A stretch of 64,000 nucleotides of DNA from Spongilla lacustris (GCA_949361645.1 OX442433.1:230001-294000), one strand, 5' to 3'; positions 51,493-63,839 are shown, counted from the stretch's first letter. The notes: generated by a model not told the origin, from the letters alone. A program made the numbers and translations.

Positions 51493-52527
51493 GTGTGCAC
51501 ATATGTTATGTGTGTGTGTTGTGCACACTTCAGCTGTGGTTGATCGGATAACTACACTCGGCATGGCGATATGTCAAACTCACTCCCTTTCAGACAGACA
51601 GCAACCTCTTTCCATGCCCTCAGAGGTAGTGCCCTTATCTATGCACACCCACACATAGGCATGTGCACACTCATGCACACATGCACGCACACACATGCAA
51701 ACCCACTCATGGGCACACACATGCACACCACCTGCTCACTTGACACTCACATGACACTCACATGACATCCTCCATTGCAGGACTCAGCTGTGTACGTCGG
51801 ACGCATCATGTGTGAGGGGGAGGGGCAGTTGAATGCCAATTCATGTCTGCTGGACGGTCCCACCAAGTCTTACAGGAACAGAGGGTGTACTGTTAAAATG
51901 GACTTGCCAGATTCGATAACTTGCTCACTCTTTTCTGGTCAAGTAAGACACAACACCTATCTGACCTAATGTGGCATTCTTTCCCATACCAAAGGTCGTT
52001 GCCGTGGAAGGTGTCAACATGTACAGTGGTGTGCTCATTCCTTCTGCCATCTATGAAGTAGGGCCCTTGCTGCATGCCACGAGGACAAACTTTAAGGGTG
52101 TGTGTATCTCCTCCCCCCCCCCCTCCCCCAGGGTGCTCTACCATCTTTGCCGCAGAGAAGGAACGATGTCCCAGGTAGCTGTCCTCTCCCTGACTTACTG
52201 GGGGCCCTCCCCCTTACTATTGGGGCCCCTCCCCCTTACTATTGGAGCCCCTCCCCCTTACTATTGGGGCCCCTCCCCCTTACTATTGGGGCCCCTCCTC
52301 CTTAGTATTGGGGCCCCTCCCCCTTACTATTGGGGCCCCTCCTCCTTAGTATTGGGGCCCCTCCCCCTTACTATTGGGGCCATAATTTCCCTACTCTTGT
52401 CAACTGTTGCAGAGTTCACTATGGTGATGGCAGCTGGTCCGTACACCACATCAGAGAACCTTGAGATGGAGCCATTCCAGGAGCTTATGAGGGTCATAGT
52501 GTCTGAGAGACCAGATGTCCTTATACT

Positions 52528-52607
<80 letters not shown>

Positions 52608-52782
52608 TGTATGTGTATGTGTTTGTGCACTTTCTCTTGGAAGCTAATAAACTTTAATGGTTTGATGTGGCATATAATTGGTTTCCTTCCTCATTGTTGC
52701 AGTGTGGTCCATTTGTTGACCTCACACATGACCTAGTGAAGGTAGTGATGTCATCTTGTTAAGAAAACGACATAATTGTCTG

Positions 52783-52828
<46 letters not shown>

Positions 52829-55110
52829 TCCTCACACAGGGTGGTAACCTTGATGTCACATTTGAATATATCTTTCAGGACAAGGTTCTCTCTGCACTGG
52901 TGAACTGTGCTAAACAGTTGAGCATATTTAACATAACTTCCGGAGTCTTCATTGTCTCTTTTACTTTGTTAGGACCAAGACAAGTGTTATTATGCTCCCT
53001 TCTCTAAAGGATGCCCACCATCATTTTCCTGTCTACCCACAGCCCCCTTTCCAGTCCACTGTGCCTGTAAGAAGCCCTGCTGACCAGGCCTCCATGTGAC
53101 CTCTCTAATCTTGCAGGGTTTCGATGTCACCTCCCTTAAGCGGCAGGGCATTCATATGGTGTCCGATCCTTCAACACTCACCATCAATGGATTGTGCGTT
53201 GGAATCACTTCAACTGACATTCTGTTTCACCTGTCAGCTCGTACCATGTTCAGAGGGTGTGTAAGCTGTGTCTTAGATCCATCCTTCCTCCTCCCCAGCT
53301 CACCCCTTCCTGTCCTGTGTCCCCCCTGCTTTCTGGCACTGCTTAACCCCCTTCCTCCATCTTTCCTCTCTCTTCCCTTCCTCTTCCCCCTTCCCCCTCT
53401 CTTCCTTTCCTCTTCCCCCTTCCCCCTCTCTTCCCTTCCTCTTCCCCCTTCCCCCTCTCTTCCCTTCCTCTTCCCCCTTCCCCCTCTCTTCCCTTCCTCT
53501 TCCCCCTTCCCCCTCTCTTCCCTTCCTCTTCCCCCTTCCCCCTCTCTTCCCTTCCTCTTCCCCCTTCCTCCTCTCTTCCCTTCCTCTTCCCCCTTCCCCC
53601 TCTCTTCCCTTCCTCTTCCCCCTTCCCCCTCTCTTCCCTTCCTCTTCCCCCTTTCCCCTCTCTTCCCTTCCTCTTCCCCCTTCCCCCTCTCTTCCCTTCC
53701 TCTTCCCCCTTCCCCCTCTCTTCCCTTCCTCTTCCCCCTTCCTCCTCTCTTCCCTTCCTCTTCCCCCTTCCCCCTCTCTTCCCTTCCTCTTCCCCCTCTC
53801 TTCCCTTCCTCTTCCCCCTTTCCCCTATCTTCCCTTCCTCTTCCCCCTTTCCCCTATCTTCCCTTCCTCTTCCCCCTTCCCCCTCTCTTCCCTTCCTCTT
53901 CCCCCTTTCCCCTATCTTCCCTTCCTCTTCCCCCTTTCCCCTATCTTCCCTTCCTCTTCCCCCTTCCCCCTCTCTTCCCTTCCTCTTCCCCCTTCCCCCT
54001 CTCTTCCCTTCCTCTTCCCCCCTTCCTCCTCTCTTCCCTTCCTCTTCCCCCTTCCCCCTCTCTTCCCTTCCTCTTCCCCCTTCCCCCTCTCTTCCCTTCC
54101 TCTTCCCCCTTCCCCCTCTCTTCCCTTCCTCTTCCCCCTTTCCCCTATCTTCCCTTCCTCTTCCCCCTATCTTCCCTTCCTCTTCCCCCTATCTTCCCTT
54201 CCTCTTCCCCTCCTTTCCCCCTATCTTCCCTTCCTCTTCCCCCTCTCTTCCCTTCCTCTTCCCCCTCTCTTCCCTTCCTCTTCCCCCTCTCTTCCCTTCC
54301 TCTTCCCCCTCTCTTCCCTTCCTCTTCCCCCTCTCTTCCCTTCCTCTTCCCCCTCTCTTCCCTTCCTCTTCCCCCTCTCTTCCCTTCCTCTTCCCCCTCT
54401 CTTCCCTTCCTCTTCCCTTTCCCCTCTCTCCCTTCCTCCCCCTTCCCCCTCTTTCCCTTCCTCCCCTACCCCTCTTTTCCCTTTCTCTTCTTCCCCCCTC
54501 TTCCCTTCCTCCCTCTTGCACTCTACAGCACACCGGGAGACAGAATGGCTACCCTTGTCAGTCACATCCTCAAACAGCACAGGTTTGGAGACAGAATTAT
54601 GTATGTGTGTATGTGTTTTAATCATCACTATGTGCCTCAGCTACTACCCACTTCAGCCAACCTTTCTACGTGAGAACCAACATAGCAACATGGAGGGGGA
54701 CACGGAACAGACATGTGTGAACATGGACCTTGCAGATCATCACAGAGCCGAACTCCCAGTCAGGCCAGATATCCTGTTTCTGCCTTCAGACCTTAAACCA
54801 TTTGCAAAGGTAAACTCCTTCCCTATGGGAATAATGATTGCATCTCTCCCTCTGGGAATAATGAGTGCAGCCTACCCTCTGGGAATAAGTAGCATATCCT
54901 TCCCTCTGGGAATAATTGCGAGTAATTGAAGAAGCCATTTCACCAGAAGTAGACTTCTAACATTTCGTGTGGTATTGGATAGTACTGGTCCTGAGTGCAT
55001 GATTTATGTGGGTGGTGGCGCGTTAGTTGACCTGGCATCTGATAACCCTTCAGAATGCATATCATATTGTGGTTGGCTGCAGCTGGGTGTGTTATCTTAC
55101 CAATGGCTTA

Positions 55111-55146
<36 letters not shown>

Positions 55147-55615
55147 TGGGTGACCTCACATAAGAGCAATGCTTACCTGAAAGAAGATGATGTCAGAGAT
55201 GTGGGGTGAAGATGGCAGTGTAAAGGTGTGCTGAATAGGAAGGCATGTTGGGATATGGTAGACAGGTCTCATTCTCAATTACCCATGAGAAAATACTTTA
55301 CCTTAATGGTGGCTGATACGGGATAACTTGTAATTAAACCAATATCTTCATACAAAGATACTTCCAGTACACTTCTAAACGTGCAACCACTTTTGTGTAA
55401 CTAATAATAGCCATAGCCTGACCTTGTTCTATGTGTTAGATTTTTCTCTCTGTCATCAGGTGGTAAATGGGTGTGTGTGCATCAACCCAGGCAGGCTCAC
55501 CAAGATGGCTGTTGGAGGGACGTATTGCAAGATCGCCGTCCGCCAACGTCTAGGCTTACAACACGATTTACAGGATTTTTCGACTTGCATTGGCGTTCAA
55601 ATTGTACATATTTAA
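50030..55615 (+). CDS. POLA2: DNA polymerase alpha subunit B (p70)
   Basis: Regulatory B subunit of the polymerase alpha-primase complex that starts DNA replication primers. It begins MSDVELVREFEAVGFDIKAG. The exons then give SSDMDVDAAIIGTYASNDEE, YKYMFQKVSEKAM, VVDRITTLGMAICQTHSLSD, SAVYVGRIMCEGEGQLNANS (OB-fold) and GQVVAVEGVNMYSG. The calcineurin-like inactive phosphoesterase core follows: FTMVMAAGPYTTSENLEMEP, VSERPDVLIL, CGPFVDLTHDLVK, VIMLPSLKDAHHHFPVYPQP, DPSTLTINGLCVGITSTDIL, MATLVSHILKQH, RPDILFLPSDLKPFAK and VNGCVCINPGRLTKMAVGGT, ending GVQIVHI. Introns carry large pyrimidine repeats; a few internal junctions (near 52080-52190) I could not settle. MYLIP follows 141 bp downstream. 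Confidence 0.95.
50911..51080. repeat. (CCCT)n then (CACT)n microsatellite in a POLA2 intron
   Basis: About 140 bp of CCCT units with one interruption, then cactcactcact. It is the same motif as the giant array in NEK11. Confidence 0.9.
51428..51492. repeat. (GT)n microsatellite in a POLA2 intron
   Basis: Pure GT run. A second, at 52529-52600, begins at the 5' splice site after SERPDVLIL, and a (CA)n run lies at 52784-52825. Confidence 0.9.
52198..52383. repeat. 22-bp minisatellite in a POLA2 intron
   Basis: Eight or so copies of ggggcccctcccccttacta plus tt. Confidence 0.9.
53375..54420. repeat. Polypyrimidine minisatellite, about 1 kb, in a POLA2 intron
   Basis: Units of about 27 bp (ctcttcccttcctcttcccc plus cttcccc) and a shorter 18-bp form toward the right end. 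It is pure C/T over nearly its whole length. The long [12 protein letters not shown] frame on + and the KRKGREGE frame on - are artefacts. It lies between exons encoding SARTMFRG and TPGDRMATLVSHIL. Confidence 0.95.
54826..54917. repeat. 26-bp minisatellite beginning near a POLA2 donor
   Basis: Four copies of ccctctgggaataatgagtg-type units, about 16 nt after the donor at 54810. Confidence 0.8.
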
Positions 55616-55756
55616 TTAATTATGTTGTCGCGGCGTCGCGCGTGCGCCGCATGCGAAGCCATAGCATGGGTCAATATATAAATTGTTGCTATCATTTCTT
55701 TAATACGGTCTTGTATGTTTTAAAAATCGTGTACAGTTAACAGTGCGATCTTAGCT

Positions 55757-58564
55757 ATGACTTGCCGACCGACAGTTACCATACCCGCCAAAACGTGCAT
55801 CGTGCGGCGTCTAGATTCCGTTGACCAAGAAGTCGTTCTATCGAAAAAGGCTGTTGGCTCCGAATGCCTTGATAAGGTACGATATTTAGAAACGTAGTGA
55901 AGTCGCTTTATAACATTTTTGTATTGCTGCGGTTGCCTTTTGACGAGTAGGTGTGTAAATCGCTTGGTATCCATGAGAAAGACTACTTCGGACTCCGCTA
56001 CACGGATAAGAATGGAGACCCCCTCTGGCTCAACCTACGCAACCCGATCTACGAGCAGCTTCACGGAAATAGACCTGTGGCAGAAATGAAAGTGAAGTAC
56101 TTTATCAAGCCTCAAAAGATCATACAGTCCGTTACGAGGTAAGGCGGGTGTCTGTGGCGTCCTAAAATGGACGTACTATAGAACGTTAATACGCTAAAAG
56201 CTGGTATGTATGTGTTACACTTTATGGTCATATCTTGATTTACCAAGAACTTCGGCGCGTTATTAACGTGGATCGTAAACCGCTTCGTTCCGTTGCCATG
56301 GCTGTCGAGGTGACGAGTTACACCAAACAACGCATGCGCTCTAGACGACTGTTGTGGCTAGTTCACCGTCGTAGCGCTAATACTTTCCATCTTTAGAGAC
56401 CATGACAAAGGGATTCTCAAATCTTAAACATAACTTGTCCTGTTTAGATGTGGTTTTCAAACAGATATCATTGAATTCCTCGCACTATCTTGTAATCACA
56501 TAGTTAAGAGCTTTTAGCTTTGGGTGGGAAGGTGGTCTGATACAATACCTAGACACAATTACAACTAAAGGGTTGTCTAGTACTTTGTATGTCTCACAAT
56601 AAACTTGTTTTCATTCACCAGGCAGCACTTTTACAAGCATCTTAAGAAGGACTTGCTCCTGGGCAAGCTGAAACCAAGCAGCAACAAGGCAGCCCGTCTG
56701 ACCGCCCTTATAGCCCAGGTGGACAAAGGGGACTATCGTTCGGACATGCAGTACCACCAGAAGGTGCACGGAAGTGGGGACAATGACAACATGGACGCCC
56801 GTATTCGGAGGGAGCACCAGAAACTACACGGACTTTCCCAGGAGCTGGCGACAGAGAAGTTTCTTGAAGAGGTGTCCCAGCTGGAGTTGTACGGTGTTGA
56901 ACTGCACCATGTGACGGACTCAGACCAGGTGGAGAAGATCATTGGTGTTGGCCCTGAGAGTATTCACATCTACTCATCCAACATGGACCTGCTGAACAGG
57001 TATGGTACACACCGTTGCTCTGACCAATGAGGCATGCAGGAAAAACACCTAGTGGGGCATCAATTAGCAAAGCAAACGGTTCATCCATCTAATTGGGCTA
57101 GCCTTTTATGGTTCGTGCCAAACTTTGATGGTGGGGTCCAAACCCAATCTTGGGTCTGGGTGGGCACTCCTTTCTTTTGTAAATCCAAATATACCCACCC
57201 AAGTCACTAACAGATAAACATTAATGGCCCCCACCCCCCAACAGCCCCTGGGTCCCAGGAACTGTACTCGCCAAAGTGCCTATTGCTATTGGCATGAGAA
57301 GCCTTAGTCAATACGCTTTTGCAACAGGATGCCTGTGGTTTTTGTATGATTTTATGTTTATCACATGAATACTTAGAACAGTTATAAAAATTAAGATTTT
57401 TTTGAAAACACTGTTGTCTCTGCTACCCAGATACAGTTACACAGCAGTGCAGTACACAGCCTTCCATGGAAAGAAATTCACTGCCATGCTGAGTTCTACA
57501 GAGCACGGAGGAAATGATCGTCTCGAGCTGGACCTCAAGACGCGATCTGGTGCCCAGGCTCTGTACCGTGGCATCACCGAGTTCCACACCTTCTTCAGGC
57601 GAGACTCTGTGAGCCGTGTGGTCAAGACGGCTGGTTACTGCAAGTCCATCCTTGGGAACTTGAAAGGGCAGAATCCCGACAGGTTCTATTTTGACATTGT
57701 GAGGACACACAAGGAGGTCGTCGATAACGTTTGGAGTGTGCTGCACCCGGCCACGCCCACATCCGCCCCCAGCAGTGCTCCTGTGCAAAGCTCTCCTCCC
57801 CAGTCTCATCCAGCAGCAAGAAGCCAGTCTACGCAGAGTCACGTTCACCACCGACCAGGCGGAGTCTCGCGATACAGACAAGCACTCCCGCCCCTCCCCC
57901 CTTACTCACAGCGGAGCAGAAGTGTGGATGTGGTGGGGGGGCCCCCCCTAGGCTTTGCGGTACTCCCCACGGCATCATGACGGACACACCTGAAAGCGAC
58001 GAGGGCAATTACACACCTGGGGGATCTGACACCTACGTGATGATACGTAGGGCCTCTGACAGACCAGGTATGTTAGGAGATTCGAGCTCTACCTCGGAGG
58101 ACCAGTACATCAATTCTGCCTCTGACACATACGTGAACTACTCATCCGATACCTACATCACATCGGAAGGCTCTGAGTGCAGTGGTGCCAGCATGGACCA
58201 CAGGACAACGTCGCCCCCACCCATCTACACGGAGATCGACCTCGACCACTCCACCTCTGCTGAGACGAATGGTGCCCCCAATTCCGCCATGATCAGCTTC
58301 TCAAGCCCCACCCACCAGACCCCCTCGTCCAATGGAGCTGTATTTGATGCTGCTGCAATGTTGTCAAGAGCCCAGCAGCTGGAGAGTGAACTTCAGAGGC
58401 TGAGGAATGCAATGACCTGTCGCTTGTGTAAGGACAAACCGATTGGTGCAATCTTCTGCCCCTGTGGTCACACTGTGTGTTGCTACGAGTGCGCCCAGAG
58501 AGTGCGCGAGTGTTATGAGTGTCACCGGCAGGTAGACTCCATCCAAAGGGTACTGCTAGCATAG
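55757..58564 (+). CDS. MYLIP: MYLIP/IDOL-like FERM-RING E3 ubiquitin ligase with an apparent frame break
   Basis: The vertebrate protein ubiquitinates lipoprotein receptors and myosin regulatory light chain. It starts MTCRPTVTIPAKTCIVRRLD. FERM blocks: KVCKSLGIHEKDYFGLRYTD, DPLWLNLRNPIYEQL, VKYFIKPQKI, FYKHLKKDLLLGKLKP, VSQLELYGVELHHVTDSD, VEKIIGVGPESIHIYSS, YTAVQYTAFHGKKFTAML and RGITEFHTFFRRDSVSRVV. A Ser/Pro-rich linker leads to a C3HC4-like RING, CRLCKDKPIGAIFCPCGH plus TVCCYECAQRVRECYECHR, ending QRVLLA. The FERM frame runs to a stop at 57980; the RING frame is the -1 frame, and coding sense changes at about a GGGGGGG-CCCCCCC tract (57935-57948). A missing homopolymer base in the assembly, a cryptic intron ending at ttactcacag, or a programmed -1 shift could each explain it. 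I report the locus as one gene. Confidence 0.85.
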
Positions 58565-58928
58565 ATCAAACCATTGTCAGCTTCTTGTTGTTTTGTTCCT
58601 TACAATTGAATGGTTTCCGTATATATATATATATTACCATGGCAGCCAATGCCAGTGTTCCAAGGCACATTATGGGTATATATAATATCATACTGACATA
58701 GGTTGACTATTAATATTATACTAACATTGGGGGGGGTTGACAAACAACTCATGATTTCTACTGATACACACACATATGTACACAATTTTCTGGTCAGGTG
58801 GAAGAACACATACATGCAAAAGTGTGATGGAGTGAGTAGCAACATTGGCCTATGCCAAAGCAGAATATTTGAATTTGTCTCTCCAAAAAGCCACTGAACA
58901 AGATAAGAGAGAGGGCTCTAGAAACATC
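58565..58928. other. Convergent 3' region MYLIP / USP10
   Basis: 364 bp, AT-rich, with a tatatatat run at 58620-58634. No gene seen. Confidence 0.6.
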
Positions 58929-60437
58929 CTATTGCCTTGTTTTGAGCAGGTCTGTTCTGACATAGAAGAGGAGATAGGCCAACTTGTTCCCAGTCTGTGA
59001 TTTGAAAAGCACCTGATCCTCTGATACCAGCTTGAGGTTGCCATCATCCATATGCAACCAGCCACCCGATGAGGCATGATAGGCATCACACGTGTAGTGA
59101 CCCCCAGTTGCGGTGTTTCCATGGTGATACACAACTGTGGAGATGTGACAATCATATCCCCACGTTATCTTTACCAACCTTTCCCCCCAACAAATGGAGT
59201 CCAAAAGATTTTTTTTTTTTTAAATAAAAATTAACTGAAACAACTGTATGGACATAGCTGACAACCCTCTGCCCATACACATATGGACATAGCTGACAAC
59301 CCTCTGCCCATACATATATGGACATAGCTGACAACCCTCTGCCCATACATATATGGACATAGCTGACAACCCTCTGCCCATACATATATGGACATAGCTG
59401 ACAACCCTCTGCCCATACACATATGGACATAGCTGACAACCCTCTGCCCATTCACATATGGACATAGCTGACAACCCTCTGCCCATACATATATGGACAT
59501 AGCTGACAACCCTCTGCCCATTCACATATGGATGCACTACCCAATAACTGTATCAAAACATCTTCAAATCGAGTGCCCACCAAAAAGGCCACCCCCACAC
59601 CCCACAACTGTATCAAATGGACCATGTGTGTTAACATCTCAAAACAACCAATGCCAAAAAGGTGTTGTTTTTTGATGACGTCAGAGGCGGTGGGTTGGGG
59701 TTGGGGCAACTATGATACTTGCCTGCCCATAGTCGATAGGACCTCTGTGTTGCTGACACTTTAGGTTTGATGGTAGGAGCAAGAAGGTCTGATGAAGAAG
59801 AAATAAAGTTAACACACAACAGGGAATAAGCACTGCCATATAAGGTAATAGCTACAGTAATGTGTCTCTGAGGTTGGCATGTCCTTTCTGTGTGCTAAGC
59901 AGGGAGGGGGGGCTGTGGCGTGAGACTGAACCCAAAAAATGGTGAATCTTGCTGGCACCTGGTCAGGTGCACTTTCCATACATGGCATATTGCTACAGTT
60001 GCTTCACCACAGGATGTTTGAGCCCACTAATCTAATCAAACCATGACAGTAGAACATGCCAGGCCTCAAACATGCACCACAGCCAAACTAGGCAATAATA
60101 AAATTGCCCTAGTTAGTGTTCTTCATACTGTGGGGTTTGCTACGAATCCTTTCTTTCCACTTATCCAAGAGCCTGGATTAAGTGGTGAAGAGACTACCAA
60201 AAGACCCAGACACCGACAAAAGTGGTCCCCCGAAGCTAACAAGAGGACCTAACTCTTTATAGGCTGCTCCGTAACAACTGGGGGACATAATACCACGTTA
60301 CATAATACCACATTACATAATACCACATTGGTGAAACACTCCCAATCTCAACACTATATGTGACTTTTGCCTGACAGGATTACAAGACAGTAGGATGGGA
60401 ATGTAACCAGACAGCTGCTAAACAAGAGTGTTTTCTT

Positions 60438-60486
<49 letters not shown>

Positions 60487-61119
60487 ATGTGTGCGTGTGT
60501 GTGTGTGCATGTGTGTGTGTGTGCATGTGTGTGTGTGTGCATGTGTGTGTGTGTGCATGTGTGTGTGTGTGCATGTGTGTGTGTGCATGTGTGTGTGTGT
60601 GCATGTGTGTGTGTGCATGTGTGTGTGTGTGTGTGTTAAGAGCAGTAGGGGAGATTGTGCCCTTGTAAGTCTGTTACAGCTTAATGTGTTGGTACTGTGA
60701 CTGGCTTGTGCGGTGTCTAGAAATGTTTTGAGCAGTGTGCACAACAATAGACTATTTTTTTCCGATCCTTTTTACATCTAAGGCTTTAATAGCCACTTGT
60801 TCACCTGTCACTTCATCCCATGTGCACTGGGCTTCTCATTACCCCCGTGTGCACCTGGGGTCCCTGTTGGTAATGTGTACGCTACACTATATGGTCCTAC
60901 CTTTGCTGATTTCCAGATCGGCAGAGTACTCCACTGGTTTCATCAGTTTCTGCAGCCCACCACCACTGGTGTTGTACAAGAATCGCTTCAGATGCAGGAT
61001 GAGGACTGGGGGTAATGAAGCCAAGGTTGTCCTCCTGTGAGCCTCAACCTGAGAAGGAAGGAAGGGAGGGAGGGGGGCAACTTGAAGATGGGATGGAGGG
61101 AACATGGTGTAGACAAGGG

Positions 61120-61154
<35 letters not shown>

Positions 61155-62953
61155 GCAAAGGATGGTGAACTATAACAGAGCCACGCCCTCCTGACCCACC
61201 AGTGCAAGTTTGCAATACCTAACGTGCAATTTGACACTAGATTCAAACCCCTGGTGTAAAGTGTGAGTCAGCTGTGCACTCCACTTGACACTATACCCTA
61301 AGGAACAATGCTCCTCTACCACTTAAGCGTGACCAGTGCCATATAGCAAACGAGTGGGAAAATGGAAGACAATCAATCACACACTAATCTCCCATCTCAG
61401 CTAAGTTGTACAACAACCATGGGTTTCTGTGTAATGTACTGGCTGTTTTGAAGAAGCCAACGTGCTTCCCTCATTAAGGAACCAAAGAACTTCCCCTAAG
61501 ATGTTGTAATAGGTGAACACACACTGTACACACACACTGTACACCCACAGTGTACACACACACACTGTACACAGTGTAAACACACACACACTGTACACAG
61601 TGTAAACACACTAAACACATACACAGTACACACACACTGTACACTCAACACACTGTACACACAGTACACACACACAGCTTAAGTTGCTAGAGGGGACTGC
61701 CCATGGGACTAGACAGCTCAACATGAAGGGGTGGAGCCACAACAAAGCACAATCATAGTACCAGCATCCCGATGTAGACAAAGCACAAGTAACCCCCACC
61801 TCTGGTGATCACCACCCACACCACAGGGTGTCTCCACCTCTGGTGATTACCACCCACACCACAGGTGTCCCCACCTCTGGTGATCACCACCCACACCACA
61901 GGTGTCCCCACCCCTGGTGATCACCACCCACACCACAGGGTACCCCCCCTTGGTCTTAGTTTACAATTCTTCAAAAATGCAGCCTGAAAACCTTAAAAGG
62001 AGAAAATGCCATCGATCCATACCCAGTAAACAAACCAAACCAGAGCACTTTGTTTAATACGCTAGTACAGACCATAAGTGGATTAGTAACATCTTGCTAC
62101 TTTCTTGCTTCAGCTTAAAATGATTTAAGCTGAGCTGCCATCTGAATATCACTTACGTAATCAATTCACCCCTCAACAAAATGTGTTTTGTTTTTAATTA
62201 TGTAATGTATACTGCAGTAACTGTTACCAGTAAGCTCATAAGACATCACAAGGAAAGGGGAGCTGTCACTCATTCTAAAACACAGCTGCTGTACGCCTGT
62301 GACCAAGATTTGTGGGGGGCCAGTTATCACAACACAGCTGTTTTAGCCTGATTTGAGTGGCTACCACCTGTGCTGTTTTAGCATGATTTGAGTGGCTACC
62401 TCCTGTGCTCATTCACACCCCCTGCACAACCAGGGCTACAGGTCAACCATTAAAACAGTTAACCAGACCAAAGGCTGCAATGCAAGCACAGGTGGCTGCT
62501 GGCTGACTGTGAGACAAAAGCCCGCCCAAGATGTTCACAACAACAGCTGTATGTAGCACCTGATTGTGGTGTGTGTGTTTCCATGACACCAAAGTACTTA
62601 CCTCTGCTTCACTTCCAGTGCTCATGTTTACCACCTCCCTCGTCACCAGTGAATCCAGGGCCTGTTGAACAGTCCTCACCTCCTCCGACTTGACATAACA
62701 GTTTTTTTTTTTTTTTGGGGGGGGGGGGGGGGGGGCACAAAGGGAGCAAGGTATGTGTGTGCACATGTGGGGGAGAGGAGGAGGGGTGGATTGGAACGGC
62801 AGTGATGATGATGCGTGTCAACCTTACCTGGAGGTCCAACTGTAGGGAGAAGAATGGCTCAACTACGACGGATTCTTTAGTGCCATGTCTGTGAACTGAA
62901 CAATACAACTGCCCACCAAATATCTCCCTGATTGGAGAATCTTTCAACAATGC
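58929..62953 (-). CDS. USP10: USP10-like ubiquitin-specific protease, 3' part only
   Basis: C-terminal half of a USP10-type cysteine deubiquitinase; the human enzyme deubiquitinates p53, CFTR and stalled 40S ribosomal proteins. Visible exons read [116 protein letters not shown], then [20 protein letters not shown] (catalytic-histidine box), [19 protein letters not shown] and [15 protein letters not shown] with the stop at 58929-58931. The catalytic cysteine box and the N-terminus lie beyond the right edge or in exons I could not find in 63000-64000. The intron 59135-59722 has a GC donor (AG/GCAAGT). Confidence 0.92.
59246..59530. repeat. 35-bp minisatellite in a USP10 intron
   Basis: Eight units of atatggacatagctgacaac plus cctctgcccatacac, lying in the GC-AG intron. 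Frames of the [11 protein letters not shown] type are artefacts. Confidence 0.95.
60443..60636. repeat. (GT)n with gcatgtgtgtgtgt units in a USP10 intron
   Basis: A pure GT run is followed by about nine units of tgcatgtgtgtgtg. Confidence 0.9.
61500..61950. repeat. CA-rich and 37-bp minisatellites in a USP10 intron
   Basis: 61505-61675 has cacactgtacacacacactg units; 61797-61947 has four units of ccacctctggtgatcaccac plus ccacaccacagggtgtc. Confidence 0.85.
61950..62600. other. Non-repetitive USP10 intron sequence
   Basis: About 650 bp with a short 43-bp direct repeat (gttttagcctgatttgagtg and following, about 62338-62405). No exon recognised. Confidence 0.5.
62709..62736. repeat. Adjacent poly-T and poly-G homopolymers
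   Basis: A T run is followed by a run of about 20 Gs, on the plus strand, beside the acceptor of the USP10 exon SEEVRTVQQ. On the sense strand this is C-run then A-run. Confidence 0.8.
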
Positions 62954-63042
62954 CTGTGTGAGAGTGGAGGAAAAAGTGGTAACAGGTGGTACATACATAA
63001 CCTGTGCATCGCTAAATACCCATCTTCATGCAATGGAGTAGC

Positions 63043-63258
63043 AAGACACACCCCCTAACCCAAGACACCCCCTAACCCAACACACCCCCTAACCCAAGAC
63101 ACCCCCTAACCCAACACACCCCCTAACCCAACACACCCCCTAACACAAGACACCCCCTAACCCAACACACCCCCTAACCCAACACACCCCCTAACCCAAC
63201 ACACCCCCTAACCCAACACACCCCCTAACCCAACACACCCCCTAACCCAACACACCCC
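63043..63258. repeat. 17-bp telomere-like minisatellite
   Basis: About 13 copies of cacaccccctaacccaa, each containing cccctaaccc. It lies to the right of the last recognised USP10 exon. Confidence 0.9.
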
Positions 63259-63839
63259 CTTACTGGAGTAATGATAATATCCCCAGATTCCCATTCCCTC
63301 CACTGCAGCATACCTCCTCCCCCTACCAAAAACCTTTCCCTAGTAGCAGCCAATCAAAACTAAGCATCCAGCTATAATGACTGAAGGAGTAGCCTTTAAC
63401 CCTTTACTTTGGCAGGCACCAGTGTTTTGACCCCCCCCTCCCCTCCCCTCCCCTCCCCTCCCCCCCCCCCCCAAACAATAACACAACATATACTATACTC
63501 CGGCAGCCAATGGATCAAAGCATCAAAGGGTACAATGGCTTCATATAGTAATCCCTTAAAGGCTACACAGAGCGACATCCCAAGAGTAGCAGCAAAAACA
63601 TAATTATCCATGCAAACCTGTGTACCTGACACTAAATGGCAGCCAGCTGGCCTGATGTGTACATACACAGAAATAGGATGCCAACCCTGTGGTCACACCA
63701 CTTGGAAAGTAGGCACATCCCAAACACCAGAGATGGATAATGGTCACTAAGTGTGCTGAGAGAAGGCTCCCTTCACTATGAGAACTGAACACAACTGGTA
63801 CTCTCCTTCATGATAGGGTTCCCCTGTTGCTCTCCTTGA

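Noticed and set aside
53096..54673. 525-codon + frame containing Leu/Pro/Phe-rich repeats
   Set aside because: Two true POLA2 exons happen to be open through the polypyrimidine array; the repeat part is intronic.
59152..59537. Three minus-strand frames of about 100 codons with [10 protein letters not shown] repeats
   Set aside because: 35-bp minisatellite in the USP10 GC-AG intron.
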